Below, one piece after another: positions 1 through 8,187 of a DNA stretch of 64,000 nucleotides; position 1 is the stretch's first letter; each line of letters begins with the position of its first letter. Source of the DNA: Salinimonas lutimaris. GTDB lineage: Bacteria; Pseudomonadota; Gammaproteobacteria; Enterobacterales; Alteromonadaceae. A program made the position numbers and the translations under genes. The notes below the pieces were generated by a model. It did no database searches. It saw only the letters and a list, made by a program, of their open reading frames with translations, and was not told where the DNA came from. Location: positions 1,822,001 through 1,886,000 of the forward strand of contig NZ_CP036536.1 of assembly GCF_005222225.1 (NCBI RefSeq). The letters are read 5' to 3'.

Positions 1-307
1 GGGCGCCGGGCTGGTGTGCAATTCCGGCGTTATTTACCGCAATATCCAGCTGCCCGTAGCTTTCCAAGGCTAGCCTGACCAATGCTTCACTGCTACTTTC
101 TTTTGCCACATCAGCCGCCATGCTTACCACATCTCCTCCGGCGTCGCGGATATCTTTCACTGCCGTGGCCAGCTTTTGTTCATTAATATCTGAAAGCACC
201 AGACGGCAACCACGGTAGGCCAGGGCATCAGCCAGTAAACGTCCGAAACCATCCGCCGCACCAGTGATAATGGCGACCTGACCTTGGAAATTGAGCAACG
301 TATCCAT
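1..307 (-). CDS. SDR family oxidoreductase, N-terminal part (runs off window)
   Basis: Reverse-strand reading frame starting at the ATG at 307 and leaving the window at base 1, so only about 102 residues are visible. The N-terminus carries the Rossmann cofactor motif TGAADGFG near residues 15-22 (the TGxxxGxG pattern of classical short-chain dehydrogenases). A conserved NNAG motif follows near residue 92. This predicts a cytosolic NAD(P)H-dependent oxidoreductase. The catalytic Tyr-Lys pair lies outside the window, so activity and substrate cannot be judged. It diverges from an acyl-CoA dehydrogenase, which fits a role in lipid or beta-hydroxyacyl metabolism, but that link is inference from position only. 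Confidence 0.85.
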   Translation of the reverse strand, partial: MDTLLNFQGQVAIITGAADGFGRLLADALAYRGCRLVLSDINEQKLATAVKDIRDAGGDVVSMAADVAKESSSEALVRLALESYGQLDIAVNNAGIAHQPGA

Positions 308-343
308 AACGGGCATCCTTAAATTTGTAGGTTTATTATCAGG

Positions 344-385
344 TCACTATTTTTGGCAGGCTGGCGTGCCAGCAAAAAATAGTGA
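344..385. other. Long inverted repeat between divergent SDR and acyl-CoA dehydrogenase genes
   Basis: A near-perfect hairpin with outer arms TCACTATTTTT and AAAAAATAGTGA and an inner CTGGC-gt-GCCAG stem. It lies in the shared 254-bp intergenic region, 37 bp upstream of the SDR start. It could act as an operator, as a hairpin in the SDR leader, or as a terminator blocking read-through in both directions (A/T tracts flank the GC core on both strands). The sequence does not decide between these. Confidence 0.6.
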
Positions 386-561
386 CTGTCCTGCTATTTA
401 TATTTGAGTATTCAGCATACCGCTTACGCGGCAAATGAGTATTCAAGTTAGTGATAGTTGGCTATCAACCCAATCAACTTGGCAGCAAGGGGTGGGTTAA
501 CTAGTATCAGAAACATTAAAGAGGATCTTGTCAGACCAGTCATATTAATAAGGCAAAAACT

Positions 562-2358
562 ATGGAAAATTATAAATCTCCTCAACGTGACGCCCAGTTC
601 GTTGCCTATGAACTGTTAGGTTTCCAGAAACATTATGAATCGCTGGGTTACGGTGATGTGTCAGAAGATTTGGTTAAGGCCATTCATACTGAGGCGGCGA
701 AGTTTGCTGATAATGTACTTGCACCGATTAATCAGAGCGGCGATCAACAAGGCTGTCGGTGGGATCAGGGAACGGTGACCACACCCGACGGCTTTAAAGA
801 AGCCTATCAGCAGTATATAGAAGGAGGCTGGCCAGGCATGTCGCATCCTGAAGAATGGGGCGGGCAGGGGCTGCCGTATTCTCTGTCAACCGCCATTGCG
901 GAATATTTTTCTGGCGCCAATCATTCCTGGGCTATGTATCCTGGCCTGAGTCAGGGCTGTATTTCGACAATTCTTGCCCATGGTACCGACGAACAAAAAG
1001 CCCGGTTCCTACCCAAACTGGTTTCCGGTGAGTGGGCCGGTACAATGTGTTTAACAGAAGCGCATTGTGGCTCTGATCTTGGATTGCTGCGCTGCAAAGC
1101 CGATCCCAATGAGGATGGCTCCTATTCAATCAGTGGTACAAAGATCTTTATCTCTGCCGGCGAACACGATTTTACCGACAATATTGTACACATTGTGCTG
1201 GCCAGATTGCCTGATGCGCCAGAAGGCACAAAAGGTATTTCTTTGTTTATCGTGCCCAAGATGAATGTGAGTGAGGACGGTGAGGTAGCTGATCGTAACC
1301 AGGTTCAGTGTGGCAGCATTGAACATAAAATGGGAATCAATGGCAGCGCGACCTGCGTGATTAACTTTGATGGTGCAAAAGGCTATTTGATTGGACAGGC
1401 AAACCGTGGCCTTAACTGTATGTTTACCTTTATGAATGTGGCGAGGATTGGTACGGGCCTGGAAGGCATGGCATCCAGTGAAGCAGCTTTGCAGGGAGCG
1501 CTGGCCTATGCAAAAGACCGTGTACAGTTTCGTTCTGCCACTCAGCGTGACGGTACTGCACCTGCTGATCCGATTATCGTGCATCCGGATGTACGTCGTA
1601 TGTTACTGACGCAAAAAGCCTTTGCCGAAGGCGGTCGCGCTCTGGCGTATTACTGTATGCAGCAGGTAGATATTTCGCAGGCTAACAAAGACAGTAGTGA
1701 TGTTCAGCTTGCGGAAGCCCGGCTAGCGCTGCTAACGCCTATTTTAAAGGCGTTTTTAACTGAAACTGCTCAGGAGTCCACATATTATGGCGTGCAGGTA
1801 TATGGTGGCCACGGCTTTGTGAAAGAATGGGGAATGGAGCAGCTGGCCAGGGATACTCGCATCTGCTCCTTGTACGAAGGTACCACCGGTATTCAGTCAC
1901 TGGACTTACTGGGAAGAAAAGTACTGGGTTCAAAGGGCGAGCTGCTTAAGATCTTCCTGCAGGATGTGGGCGCCTACTGCCAGTCTATGGATGCAGATGA
2001 AACAGAAAGTAAACTGCGTAATACTCTGGTAGATTATGTTCAGCGCTGGCAGGATTTAACCCAGTACGTTGGGCAACACGCGGCCACCAACCCGGATGAG
2101 CTTGGCTCAGCTGCAGTGGATTATCTGATGTTTTCCGGTTATGTGTCGATGGCGTATTTCTGGTTACAGATGGCCCAGACAGCCAGAAAACAGCTGAAAG
2201 ATGGGTCTACCGAGGTTGACTTCTATAAAGGCAAAATAGAAACAGCCAGATTTTTCTTTAGCCGCTTATTGCCGCGCGCCGCAGCGCATGCTGAAGCGGT
2301 TAAGGCTGGCTCCGATACATTAATGAGCATTGGTGAGGGCATGTTTAAAGTCGATTAG
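562..2358 (+). CDS. Acyl-CoA dehydrogenase (long form with extra C-terminal domain)
   Basis: 598 residues, the length of the bacterial acyl-CoA dehydrogenases that carry an additional C-terminal helical domain, not the ~380-residue core enzymes. FAD- and substrate-binding core motifs are present: MCLTEAHCGSDLG near residues 155-170 and GGHGFVKEWG near 415-425. The motif LYEGTTGIQ places the likely catalytic base Glu at residue 439, as in short/medium-chain enzymes. Family knowledge: the enzyme oxidises acyl-CoA to trans-2-enoyl-CoA, passing electrons to ETF in the first step of beta-oxidation. The start ATG follows an AAGG-type ribosome site. A strong terminator directly follows, so the gene looks monocistronic. 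Chain-length preference cannot be read from the sequence. Confidence 0.92.
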   Translation: MENYKSPQRDAQFVAYELLGFQKHYESLGYGDVSEDLVKAIHTEAAKFADNVLAPINQSGDQQGCRWDQGTVTTPDGFKEAYQQYIEGGWPGMSHPEEWGGQGLPYSLSTAIAEYFSGANHSWAMYPGLSQGCISTILAHGTDEQKARFLPKLVSGEWAGTMCLTEAHCGSDLGLLRCKADPNEDGSYSISGTKIFISAGEHDFTDNIVHIVLARLPDAPEGTKGISLFIVPKMNVSEDGEVADRNQVQCGSIEHKMGINGSATCVINFDGAKGYLIGQANRGLNCMFTFMNVARIGTGLEGMASSEAALQGALAYAKDRVQFRSATQRDGTAPADPIIVHPDVRRMLLTQKAFAEGGRALAYYCMQQVDISQANKDSSDVQLAEARLALLTPILKAFLTETAQESTYYGVQVYGGHGFVKEWGMEQLARDTRICSLYEGTTGIQSLDLLGRKVLGSKGELLKIFLQDVGAYCQSMDADETESKLRNTLVDYVQRWQDLTQYVGQHAATNPDELGSAAVDYLMFSGYVSMAYFWLQMAQTARKQLKDGSTEVDFYKGKIETARFFFSRLLPRAAAHAEAVKAGSDTLMSIGEGMFKVD

Positions 2359-2380
2359 GCTTTGAGCTGTTGATACGCAA

Positions 2381-2416
2381 GCCCGCAGGCAATTTATTGT
2401 CTGCGGGCTTTTTTAT
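2381..2416 (+). terminator. Rho-independent terminator after acyl-CoA dehydrogenase
   Basis: Stem GCCCGCAG(G)C / CTGCGGGC with a short AT-rich loop, followed by a run of six T. It begins about 22 bp after the stop codon. Confidence 0.9.
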
Positions 2417-2505
2417 TATGGACAGGCAGTTCATCGTTTTAAAAGCATTGGCATTTGAGTTAATGAAGATAGCAGACAGAAGGGTAACGCGGGGGATAAC
2501 GAAGT

Positions 2506-2525
2506 GCGGCTCCCGAAGGAGCCGC
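2506..2525 (-). terminator. GC-rich hairpin downstream of first DUF3718 gene
   Basis: Perfect 8-bp stem GCGGCTCC / GGAGCCGC around a four-base loop that reads TTCG on the minus strand, a very stable tetraloop. It lies about 55 bp past the stop of the minus-strand DUF3718 gene. No long T tract follows, so terminator function is likely but not certain. Confidence 0.5.
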
Positions 2526-2578
2526 GTGCGAGAATGACCTCGCAACCATGTTGACTGTTACATGGTACACATGTGCAA

Positions 2579-2974
2579 TTAGATACGCTGTTGTAGTTCG
2601 TTGGCAATCGGGCTGGTCTGGAAGCCGTTTTCAGCAATCCATGCCTGTAATGTTTTGCCGTCTGCTTCTGGTGTTTGCAGTTCGCGAGAAGGCATTTTCT
2701 TAACCAGTAGAGTGCCAACATCAACGGCATTATTTTTAATTGCTGTACGAATCAGGCTATCACCGTTGCATGAGATACCGGTGTAATAATCGTGTAGTTT
2801 CAGGCGGTAATCTGACTGAACAGCCCGCATTTTCTTGCGCAGTTCACCTTTGTCATCTGCCTGCACAATAGTACAGATGTTGGCCAGTGAATCTTCAACA
2901 CCTGCAGTGGCAGAACCAGCAAAAACCAAAGATGCAGCAGCGATAGTTAGTGTAGCTTTTACGACTTTCAACAT
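2579..2974 (-). CDS. Secreted DUF3718-domain protein (paralogue 1)
   Basis: 131 residues. The N-terminus is a clear Sec signal peptide (positive start, hydrophobic core, Ala-x-Ala cleavage near residue 24), so the mature protein is periplasmic or exported. The mature part carries the conserved pattern of DUF3718: an N-terminal Cys, the acidic-basic segment DDKGELRKK, then YYTGISCNGDSLIRTA. Two cysteines, one near the mature N-terminus and one in SCNG, could pair as a disulfide. Function of the family is unknown. A second gene of the same family, clearly homologous, lies about 290 bp upstream on the same strand; the two are too far apart to assume co-transcription. Confidence 0.8.
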   Translation of the reverse strand: MLKVVKATLTIAAASLVFAGSATAGVEDSLANICTIVQADDKGELRKKMRAVQSDYRLKLHDYYTGISCNGDSLIRTAIKNNAVDVGTLLVKKMPSRELQTPEADGKTLQAWIAENGFQTSPIANELQQRI

Positions 2975-3264
2975 GGTATTAATCCTTTTGCGTAATATCC
3001 CGAAGGGGTCTTGTTTGTTCGGGATCTATTAAATTCTATTTATCTGTTCAGAAAAACACCACTGGTCAATATTTGGTATGGCTTCAAATACCTTATAGGC
3101 TATTTTTTCTTGGTAGATTCTTCTAAATTGTTGTTTTGTATGTACATTTTCTTGAGGTGGTGATTTCTGATAATTTTGTTTTTTATGGTAAAAAAGTGTT
3201 GGTTTTGGCGGGGGTAAGAATAAATTGTAAAAAAGACAGAATGCTAAAAGGCCAAATCAGCCTT

Positions 3265-3672
3265 CTACATACGCTGTTTCAGGATACGGGCAATTTTATT
3301 TTTATCCAATCCCTGTTCATTCACCCATACTTCTAATGTTTTACCATCATGTTCGGGAGAGGAAAGATCTTTGCGAGGCATCTTCTTAACCATAAGAGTG
3401 CCCACTTTAGTGGCGTTGGCCAGCATGGCAGTGCGAATCAGGCTGTGACCATCGCACGTAATACCTGAATAGTAGTCGTGGAGCTTAAGTCGATAATCGA
3501 TTTCAACCGTTCGAATCTTCTTTCTGAACTCGCTTTTATCATCCTTCACAATAATTTTGCAAATGCTGGAAAGATCTTCATTCAGACCAGCGCTCGCAGG
3601 AAGGATGGCGCACAGAAAAAGTCCGGCCATGCCCGGTATAAATGCTTTTTTGATGCAGCGTCTAAAAGTCAC
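3265..3672 (-). CDS. Secreted DUF3718-domain protein (paralogue 2)
   Basis: Paralogue of the neighbouring gene: segments DDKSEFRKK, DYRLKLHDYY and SLIRTA align without gaps. I place the start at the GTG at 3672 (135 residues) because it opens directly onto a signal peptide (MTFRRCIKK, hydrophobic stretch, cleavage after ASA). An upstream in-frame GTG at 3723 would add 17 residues ahead of the signal and has no better ribosome site. As in paralogue 1, one Cys sits near the mature N-terminus and one in the ITCDG motif. The pair probably arose by local duplication followed by considerable divergence. Function unknown. Confidence 0.72.
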   Translation of the reverse strand: MTFRRCIKKAFIPGMAGLFLCAILPASAGLNEDLSSICKIIVKDDKSEFRKKIRTVEIDYRLKLHDYYSGITCDGHSLIRTAMLANATKVGTLMVKKMPRKDLSSPEHDGKTLEVWVNEQGLDKNKIARILKQRM

Positions 3673-3851
3673 ATTATGCTCATTTGCTTCGATATTGCTT
3701 CCTAAGTAAAGACAAAAAAGCACAATAAGTGAAATGTCAGAACGCTATAAATTTATACCTGAATATATGAATTAATACCTTATGCCGTAGCTTTGTGAAT
3801 GACACAATGTATTTCAGACAGTTAGCTAAAACTAACTGATGTGAAATTTGC

Positions 3852-4781
3852 TTAATGTGGCTGGTAAGCTTTAGCGACTTCCATGATCTGTTCACGCATC
3901 CAGACATGCGCCTGATCATGGTCAGCGCTGACATGCCAGTATAAAAAGTATTCTACGGCCGGCAATTCAAACGGAAGAGGGTATACGGCCAAATCATAGT
4001 GCTTTGCCAGATGATAAGGCATACAGGCAATAAGGTCCGTTTTGACCACTGCACTGGGTACAGTCAGAAAATGCTGGCTACGCATGACGATACGTCTTTT
4101 TTTGCCCAGTTTGTCCAGTGCAATATCAATTGGGCCAGGCCCTGTTTTGCGCTGAGACACATGAATATGCCCTAATCGTAAAAATGCTTCTAGTGTCAGT
4201 CCATCTTTAAGTGCAGGATGGTCGTGGCGGGCCAGCACCACAAACTGGTCTTCTGCGATCTTTTGTTTACAAAGGTGGGGATCGGTAAAGGCTGATGCAT
4301 CAGCAAAAAAATCCAGACTACCATTGGCCATTGCCGAAACAATATCCCGGCGGCTGATTTCGTAATTGGTCAGACTGATGCCCGGAGCATGGTTTTGTAG
4401 CCGTGCCATGAGCCTTGGCATAATACTAACTTCCAGTAGATCGCGACTGGCAAAATTAAATGCTTTTTCCGAAGTTAACGGATTAAATACATGGCTTTCC
4501 TGTACACTGGTTCTTAGCAGTTTCAATGCTTCTCTGGCAGGAACAATAATGTTTTGAGCCACTGGAGTTGGGGTCATGCTGTGGCCAGTTCTGACAAACA
4601 GGGGATCGTTGAGCATATCTCTTAACCGGGCCAGTGAGTTGCTAACAGCGGGCTGGGTAATACACAGAACATCAGCGGCTTTGGTAAGACTGCCAGCAGT
4701 ATAGATGGCATCAAAAACAGCAAAAAGGTTTAAATCGATGCGATTAAGATTGACTGGTAATGGGTTACGAAGCTTTTCCAC
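3852..4781 (-). CDS. LysR-family transcriptional regulator
   Basis: 309 residues with an N-terminal winged helix-turn-helix (residues about 12-70, containing LTKAADVLCITQPAVSNSL) and a C-terminal periplasmic-binding-like effector domain. Start is a GTG at 4781 behind a good AAGGAAGAG ribosome site. LysR proteins usually regulate a divergent or nearby gene in response to a small ligand. Here the upstream neighbour is a small lipoprotein on the same strand, so the target is not obvious. The conserved opening LNRIDLNLFAVFDAIY resembles the NodD/nitroaromatic-type subgroup. The ligand cannot be inferred. Confidence 0.88.
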   Translation of the reverse strand: MEKLRNPLPVNLNRIDLNLFAVFDAIYTAGSLTKAADVLCITQPAVSNSLARLRDMLNDPLFVRTGHSMTPTPVAQNIIVPAREALKLLRTSVQESHVFNPLTSEKAFNFASRDLLEVSIMPRLMARLQNHAPGISLTNYEISRRDIVSAMANGSLDFFADASAFTDPHLCKQKIAEDQFVVLARHDHPALKDGLTLEAFLRLGHIHVSQRKTGPGPIDIALDKLGKKRRIVMRSQHFLTVPSAVVKTDLIACMPYHLAKHYDLAVYPLPFELPAVEYFLYWHVSADHDQAHVWMREQIMEVAKAYQPH

Positions 4782-4903
4782 AAAACTCTTCCTTGGCTAC
4801 TTGTAAATAATAATCTCATTTTATTAAAAAAATGTTGAATCATTCAACATATTAATAGTTCAGCGCCAATTAAATTTCGGTGAGCTTCTGGTTAGGCTGG
4901 TAA

Positions 4904-4926
4904 AAAGCGGGACAAAGTCCCGCTTT
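4904..4926 (-). terminator. Terminator after the entericidin-like gene
   Basis: Perfect inverted repeat AAGCGGGAC / GTCCCGCTT with a three-base loop. Read on the minus strand it is followed by a T run. It lies a few bases beyond the stop of the small lipoprotein gene. Confidence 0.85.
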
Positions 4927-4932
4927 GACTGC

Positions 4933-5100
4933 TTACTGAGAGGCATCCTCGGCAGATTCTTCCACCGCTTCACCTGCTGACTGAATATCTTCTCCTGCGC
5001 CCTCCATGGTGGCGCAACCAGACAACAAAGCACTTAAAAAAGCCAGTACTACTACCACATAGCGCGATTTTGCATTTAACACAGTGTGTTTAGATGTCAT
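4933..5100 (-). CDS. Entericidin-like small lipoprotein
   Basis: 55 residues. The start ATG at 5100 is preceded by an AAGGAATG ribosome site. Residues 14-28 form a hydrophobic signal ending in the lipobox LLSGC, so Cys29 should be lipidated after signal peptidase II cleavage. The mature peptide is short and acidic, starting CATMEGAGEDIQSAGEAVEE, the typical entericidin EcnA/EcnB pattern (amphipathic GxGxDI...AG repeats). Known entericidins are cell-envelope lipoproteins linked to stationary-phase toxicity (EcnB) or its antidote (EcnA). Only one gene is present, so a toxin/antidote pair is not supported. It ends in a strong terminator and lies 34 bp downstream of the MscS gene on the same strand. 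Confidence 0.82.
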   Translation of the reverse strand: MTSKHTVLNAKSRYVVVVLAFLSALLSGCATMEGAGEDIQSAGEAVEESAEDASQ

Positions 5101-5134
5101 AGAAACATTCCTTAAATGTTGTTATCAGTTTTGT

Positions 5135-6124
5135 CTACTCGTCACCGGCTGACTCGCCCTGCTCAGGTGAATCAGCACCCTTGGAGGATGCCGGCTTCAC
5201 TTCCCGGGACTTTTCTGAGTCGGTACGGCTCTGTTTTGACGACATCATGGCATCAAGTTTTTCACCGCCCTTGATTCCAAAATCCAGTGTTCTGATAGGA
5301 AAGGGAATCAAAATGTCGTTGTCGGCCAGTGCCCGCTGTATAGTAACGATGGCATCGTGCCTAACGATCATATAATTTGGTTCGCCTGGATACTTCATAC
5401 AAAACCACACCAGCAAATTAATGCTGCTGTCACCAAATGACTCAGCATAAACATCCGTATTGTCCTTATCGATGACATAATCCCGGCTATTAATCGCTTC
5501 GACAATAACCTGGCGTGCCTTTTCGGGATCATCTGCATAGGAAATTCCTACCGGAATCTCAACCCGACGATAGCCCTGAACGGTGTAATTGGTCAGAATG
5601 TTTCGAAACAGAATTTTATTCGGGACGATTTCCAACTGACCATAAAAGGTTTCAATCAGAGTATTGCGCAGGTTAATCGCTTCAACTGTACCAAATACGC
5701 CGTCGGCTTCGATAATGTCACCAATCTCAAATGGCTTTCTGATCCCCATGGCAATGCCGGCGATAAAGTTTTCGGTTAAATCCTGGAAAGCGAAACCGAC
5801 CGCCAGACCAATGATACCTGCACCAGCCAGCAGCGATGTGACAGCACCTTGTAAACCAACAAAGTCGAGCGCAATAAAAATACCGGCACAGGTAATGAAG
5901 GCTTTAGCTATGGCGGTCAGCAAATCCGCGATTTGCTTCGACTCAAATGCCCGACGAAGTACACGCTGCAACGTAGAGCCGATAACTTTGGCAAGCAGAC
6001 CAAATACAACCGCAATAACAAGTGCAACCACAATGTTGGGTAAATGCTTGATGCCCTGCTCAAGCCAGACCTGCAGCTTCTCGTTAATTAATGTATAGGC
6101 CTCATCTATCTGAGGAAATTCCAT
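5135..6124 (-). CDS. Small-conductance mechanosensitive channel, MscS family
   Basis: 329 residues. Three hydrophobic segments lie in the first ~130 residues. The third is the glycine/alanine-rich pore helix (LLAGAGIIGLAVGFAFQDL), which matches the MscS TM3 signature. A beta domain with the conserved KPFEIGDIIE stretch follows, then the alpha/beta vestibule. The C-terminal ~40 residues are hydrophilic and low in complexity (KSREVKPASSKGADSPEQ). Family role: opens under membrane tension to release solutes after hypo-osmotic shock, important for a marine bacterium. The entericidin-like lipoprotein follows 34 bp downstream and may share its transcript. Confidence 0.92.
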   Translation of the reverse strand: MEFPQIDEAYTLINEKLQVWLEQGIKHLPNIVVALVIAVVFGLLAKVIGSTLQRVLRRAFESKQIADLLTAIAKAFITCAGIFIALDFVGLQGAVTSLLAGAGIIGLAVGFAFQDLTENFIAGIAMGIRKPFEIGDIIEADGVFGTVEAINLRNTLIETFYGQLEIVPNKILFRNILTNYTVQGYRRVEIPVGISYADDPEKARQVIVEAINSRDYVIDKDNTDVYAESFGDSSINLLVWFCMKYPGEPNYMIVRHDAIVTIQRALADNDILIPFPIRTLDFGIKGGEKLDAMMSSKQSRTDSEKSREVKPASSKGADSPEQGESAGDE

Positions 6125-6352
6125 GGGGCTCCTTAAAGTGCCGATTAAATTTAATCAGAAAGCCTACAAAGATCGTTCCGGATGTACAAGGTTGGCTTAA
6201 CTAAAACTAATCAACTGACTATTAAAATCTTTTTATTAGTTTTTTTATGATTTTTTCATAACATCCTGTTTAAACCTGAACTCATGCGTTGCCTGCCGTG
6301 TAGCCCTTTCACTGTCGTTACTGACTCTTAGCGACAAAGCCATCGTTTGCAA

Positions 6353-6740
6353 GACACCCACATTAGATGCTTCGGTCTTTATCAAGACACCCATATTAAT
6401 AAGCCAAACCACGATGAGCATTCAGGCATTGTTTAACAGGACACCCATCGATATTGGTATGGGTGTCCACGTTATCATGGGGGGTTTTAGGTGACTGTCG
6501 ACGGCTGTTTAGCAGGACATCCACATTAAACGTTTCACTCTTTACTGAGACATCCATATTAATAAGCCATACCACGATGAGCATTCAGGCATTGTTTAAC
6601 AGGACACCCATCGATATTCGTATGGATGTCCACGTTGTCGTGAGGGGATTTCAGGTGACTGTCGATGGCTATTTAACAGGACACCCACGTCAAACGTTTC
6701 GCTTTTTACTGCGACACCCACATCAAAACGCATAAAACCA
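6353..6740. repeat. Tandem repeat with ~163-bp unit (two full copies plus partial ends)
   Basis: The unit begins GACAYCCATATTAATAAGCC at 6386 and again at 6549, and a truncated third start is at 6713 (spacings 163 and 164 bp). Each unit holds the same order of landmarks: an AATAAGCC stretch, GATGAGCATTCAGGCATTG, an inverted repeat, a GGTGACTGTCGA stretch, and a short GACAYCCAC motif. The two copies differ by scattered substitutions. The motif GACACCCA or its variant GACATCCA occurs about ten times, counting both strands, across 6353-6796. Confidence 0.85.
6439..6468. repeat. Perfect inverted repeat GGACACCCAT-N10-ATGGGTGTCC
   Basis: Ten-base arms with no mismatch around a ten-base spacer. 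It recurs one repeat unit later at 6602-6631 with a single mismatch in the right arm (ATGGATGTCC). It could form a hairpin in RNA or bind a dimeric protein. Confidence 0.85.
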
Positions 6741-6942
6741 AGAGCTCCCCCCGACGTTGTCTAACCGGGGCCCCATTAATGTGAGTGTGGGTGTCCTGAA
6801 TACATGTAGCAAAGACACCAAAAGACAGTAGGTTTTTCGTAAACTCAGATGTGCACATGTGGCTGTCGATTCTTTATTGAACGATGGATTTTGCTTTTGG
6901 TGGTGATACAGTCGAATAACTGATTAAGAAGAGGGACATGAC

Positions 6943-7242
6943 ATGGAAAAACTGACGCAACAAAAAATAGATGAAGCATTGATAAGGCTGAATGAGCAAG
7001 TAAGTGATGATGTTGTATGGGAACAGGATGGTGATAGCATCACTAAAACATTTAAATTTAAAAGTTTTATTCGTGCGTTTGGGTGGATGTCTCAGATAGC
7101 AATCTGGGCGGAAAAGCTGAATCACCACCCAGAGTGGTTCAATGTTTATAATAAAGTAGAGGTTACGCTAACGACTCATGATGTGGATGGTCTGAGCGAA
7201 AAGGACTTTTCACTGGCTGAAAAGATGGAGAAATTTCATTAA
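6943..7242 (+). CDS. phhB: Pterin-4a-carbinolamine dehydratase
   Basis: 99 residues, full length for the family. The active-site region [17 protein letters not shown], with its His-His-Pro-Glu-Trp pattern, and the later [12 protein letters not shown] are the hallmark of pterin carbinolamine dehydratases. Role: dehydrates 4a-hydroxytetrahydrobiopterin to quinonoid dihydropterin, recycling the cofactor of aromatic amino-acid hydroxylases (usually phenylalanine hydroxylase, PhhA). No phhA lies in the window. The start ATG has an AGAGGGA ribosome site eight bases upstream. The gene appears to stand alone between a repeat block and the tRNA cluster. Confidence 0.9.
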   Translation: MEKLTQQKIDEALIRLNEQVSDDVVWEQDGDSITKTFKFKSFIRAFGWMSQIAIWAEKLNHHPEWFNVYNKVEVTLTTHDVDGLSEKDFSLAEKMEKFH

Positions 7243-7328
7243 TAGGGCCTGGGTTGAGTTCTAATTGAACAAATTGTTCAATATTGCTGCGCTTAGTCAA
7301 AAAAATGAAACATAAAGGGTTTAAGCGC

Positions 7329-7356
7329 TTGCCAAGTTAATCGTGCTATGTATAAT
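7329..7356 (+). promoter_or_regulatory. Promoter of the initiator tRNA cluster
   Basis: TTGCCA (-35) at 7329-7334 and perfect TATAAT (-10) at 7351-7356 with a 16-bp spacer, 53 bp upstream of the first tRNA. No other strong promoter is visible between the four genes, so a single polycistronic precursor is likely. Confidence 0.8.
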
Positions 7357-7409
7357 ACGCACCACTTGAACGGGACAGCCCAACGGGCAGCACTGTTTAA
7401 GTATATTGG

Positions 7410-7486
<77 letters not shown>

Positions 7487-7547
7487 ATTCAAGTTCCCGA
7501 TAGGGGCGTGTTGTTTACTCACGTTAAAAAGTATCCGCTATTTCTGG

Positions 7548-7624
<77 letters not shown>

Positions 7625-7656
7625 CTTCTCAGAAATAGCTAAAAATTGTATTCGGA

Positions 7657-7733
<77 letters not shown>

Positions 7734-7762
7734 CTTTACCGAATACAAACAAAAAATCCGGA

Positions 7763-7839
<77 letters not shown>

Positions 7840-8187
7840 CTTATCCGGTTCATATCTTCCTATTTATTCCAAAAAATATATCATTAATCACTTTTGTAAG
7901 CTGTCTTGCGCGGTCTCTGCTGTCAGTTAATCTGTTCCTGTAACCCTCATATTCTTTGTTAAGCCTGTCTTGCTTCGGTAAAACACTGTGCAATGAAGTT
8001 GGCTATACTTAAGTATAAACAACTACATCCTCTTTCTCTGTCTATAATTAACCAAACTGGTAGTCTGCCTCACTCCATGAAATTACGCGTTTAGTCTTTA
8101 CTGTAGGTGAAGATATGACGCACTGATATAAGTGATGTTTTGTGATTTTTATCATTCAGCAGCAAAACCCTGCCGGGGAGACAGCGG
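7840..8187. other. Gene-free stretch upstream of the MHYT kinase, with a 14-bp palindrome
   Basis: 348 bp with no supportable gene. The one notable element is the perfect palindrome TATACTTAAGTATA at 8004-8017, about 170 bp before the kinase start. It could be an operator or promoter element. Otherwise the stretch is plain AT-rich leader. Confidence 0.5.

Larger units (their letters stand above)
6125..6942. other. 818-bp gene-free region filled with GACACCCA-type repeats
   Basis: No convincing gene lies between the MscS gene and phhB. The first ~200 bp are AT-rich and hold the MscS upstream region. From about 6353 to 6796 the DNA is a repeat block (separate entries). The last ~100 bp before phhB contain its ribosome site AAGAGGGA. 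Short open frames in the block run through repeat units and show no coding character. Confidence 0.75.
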
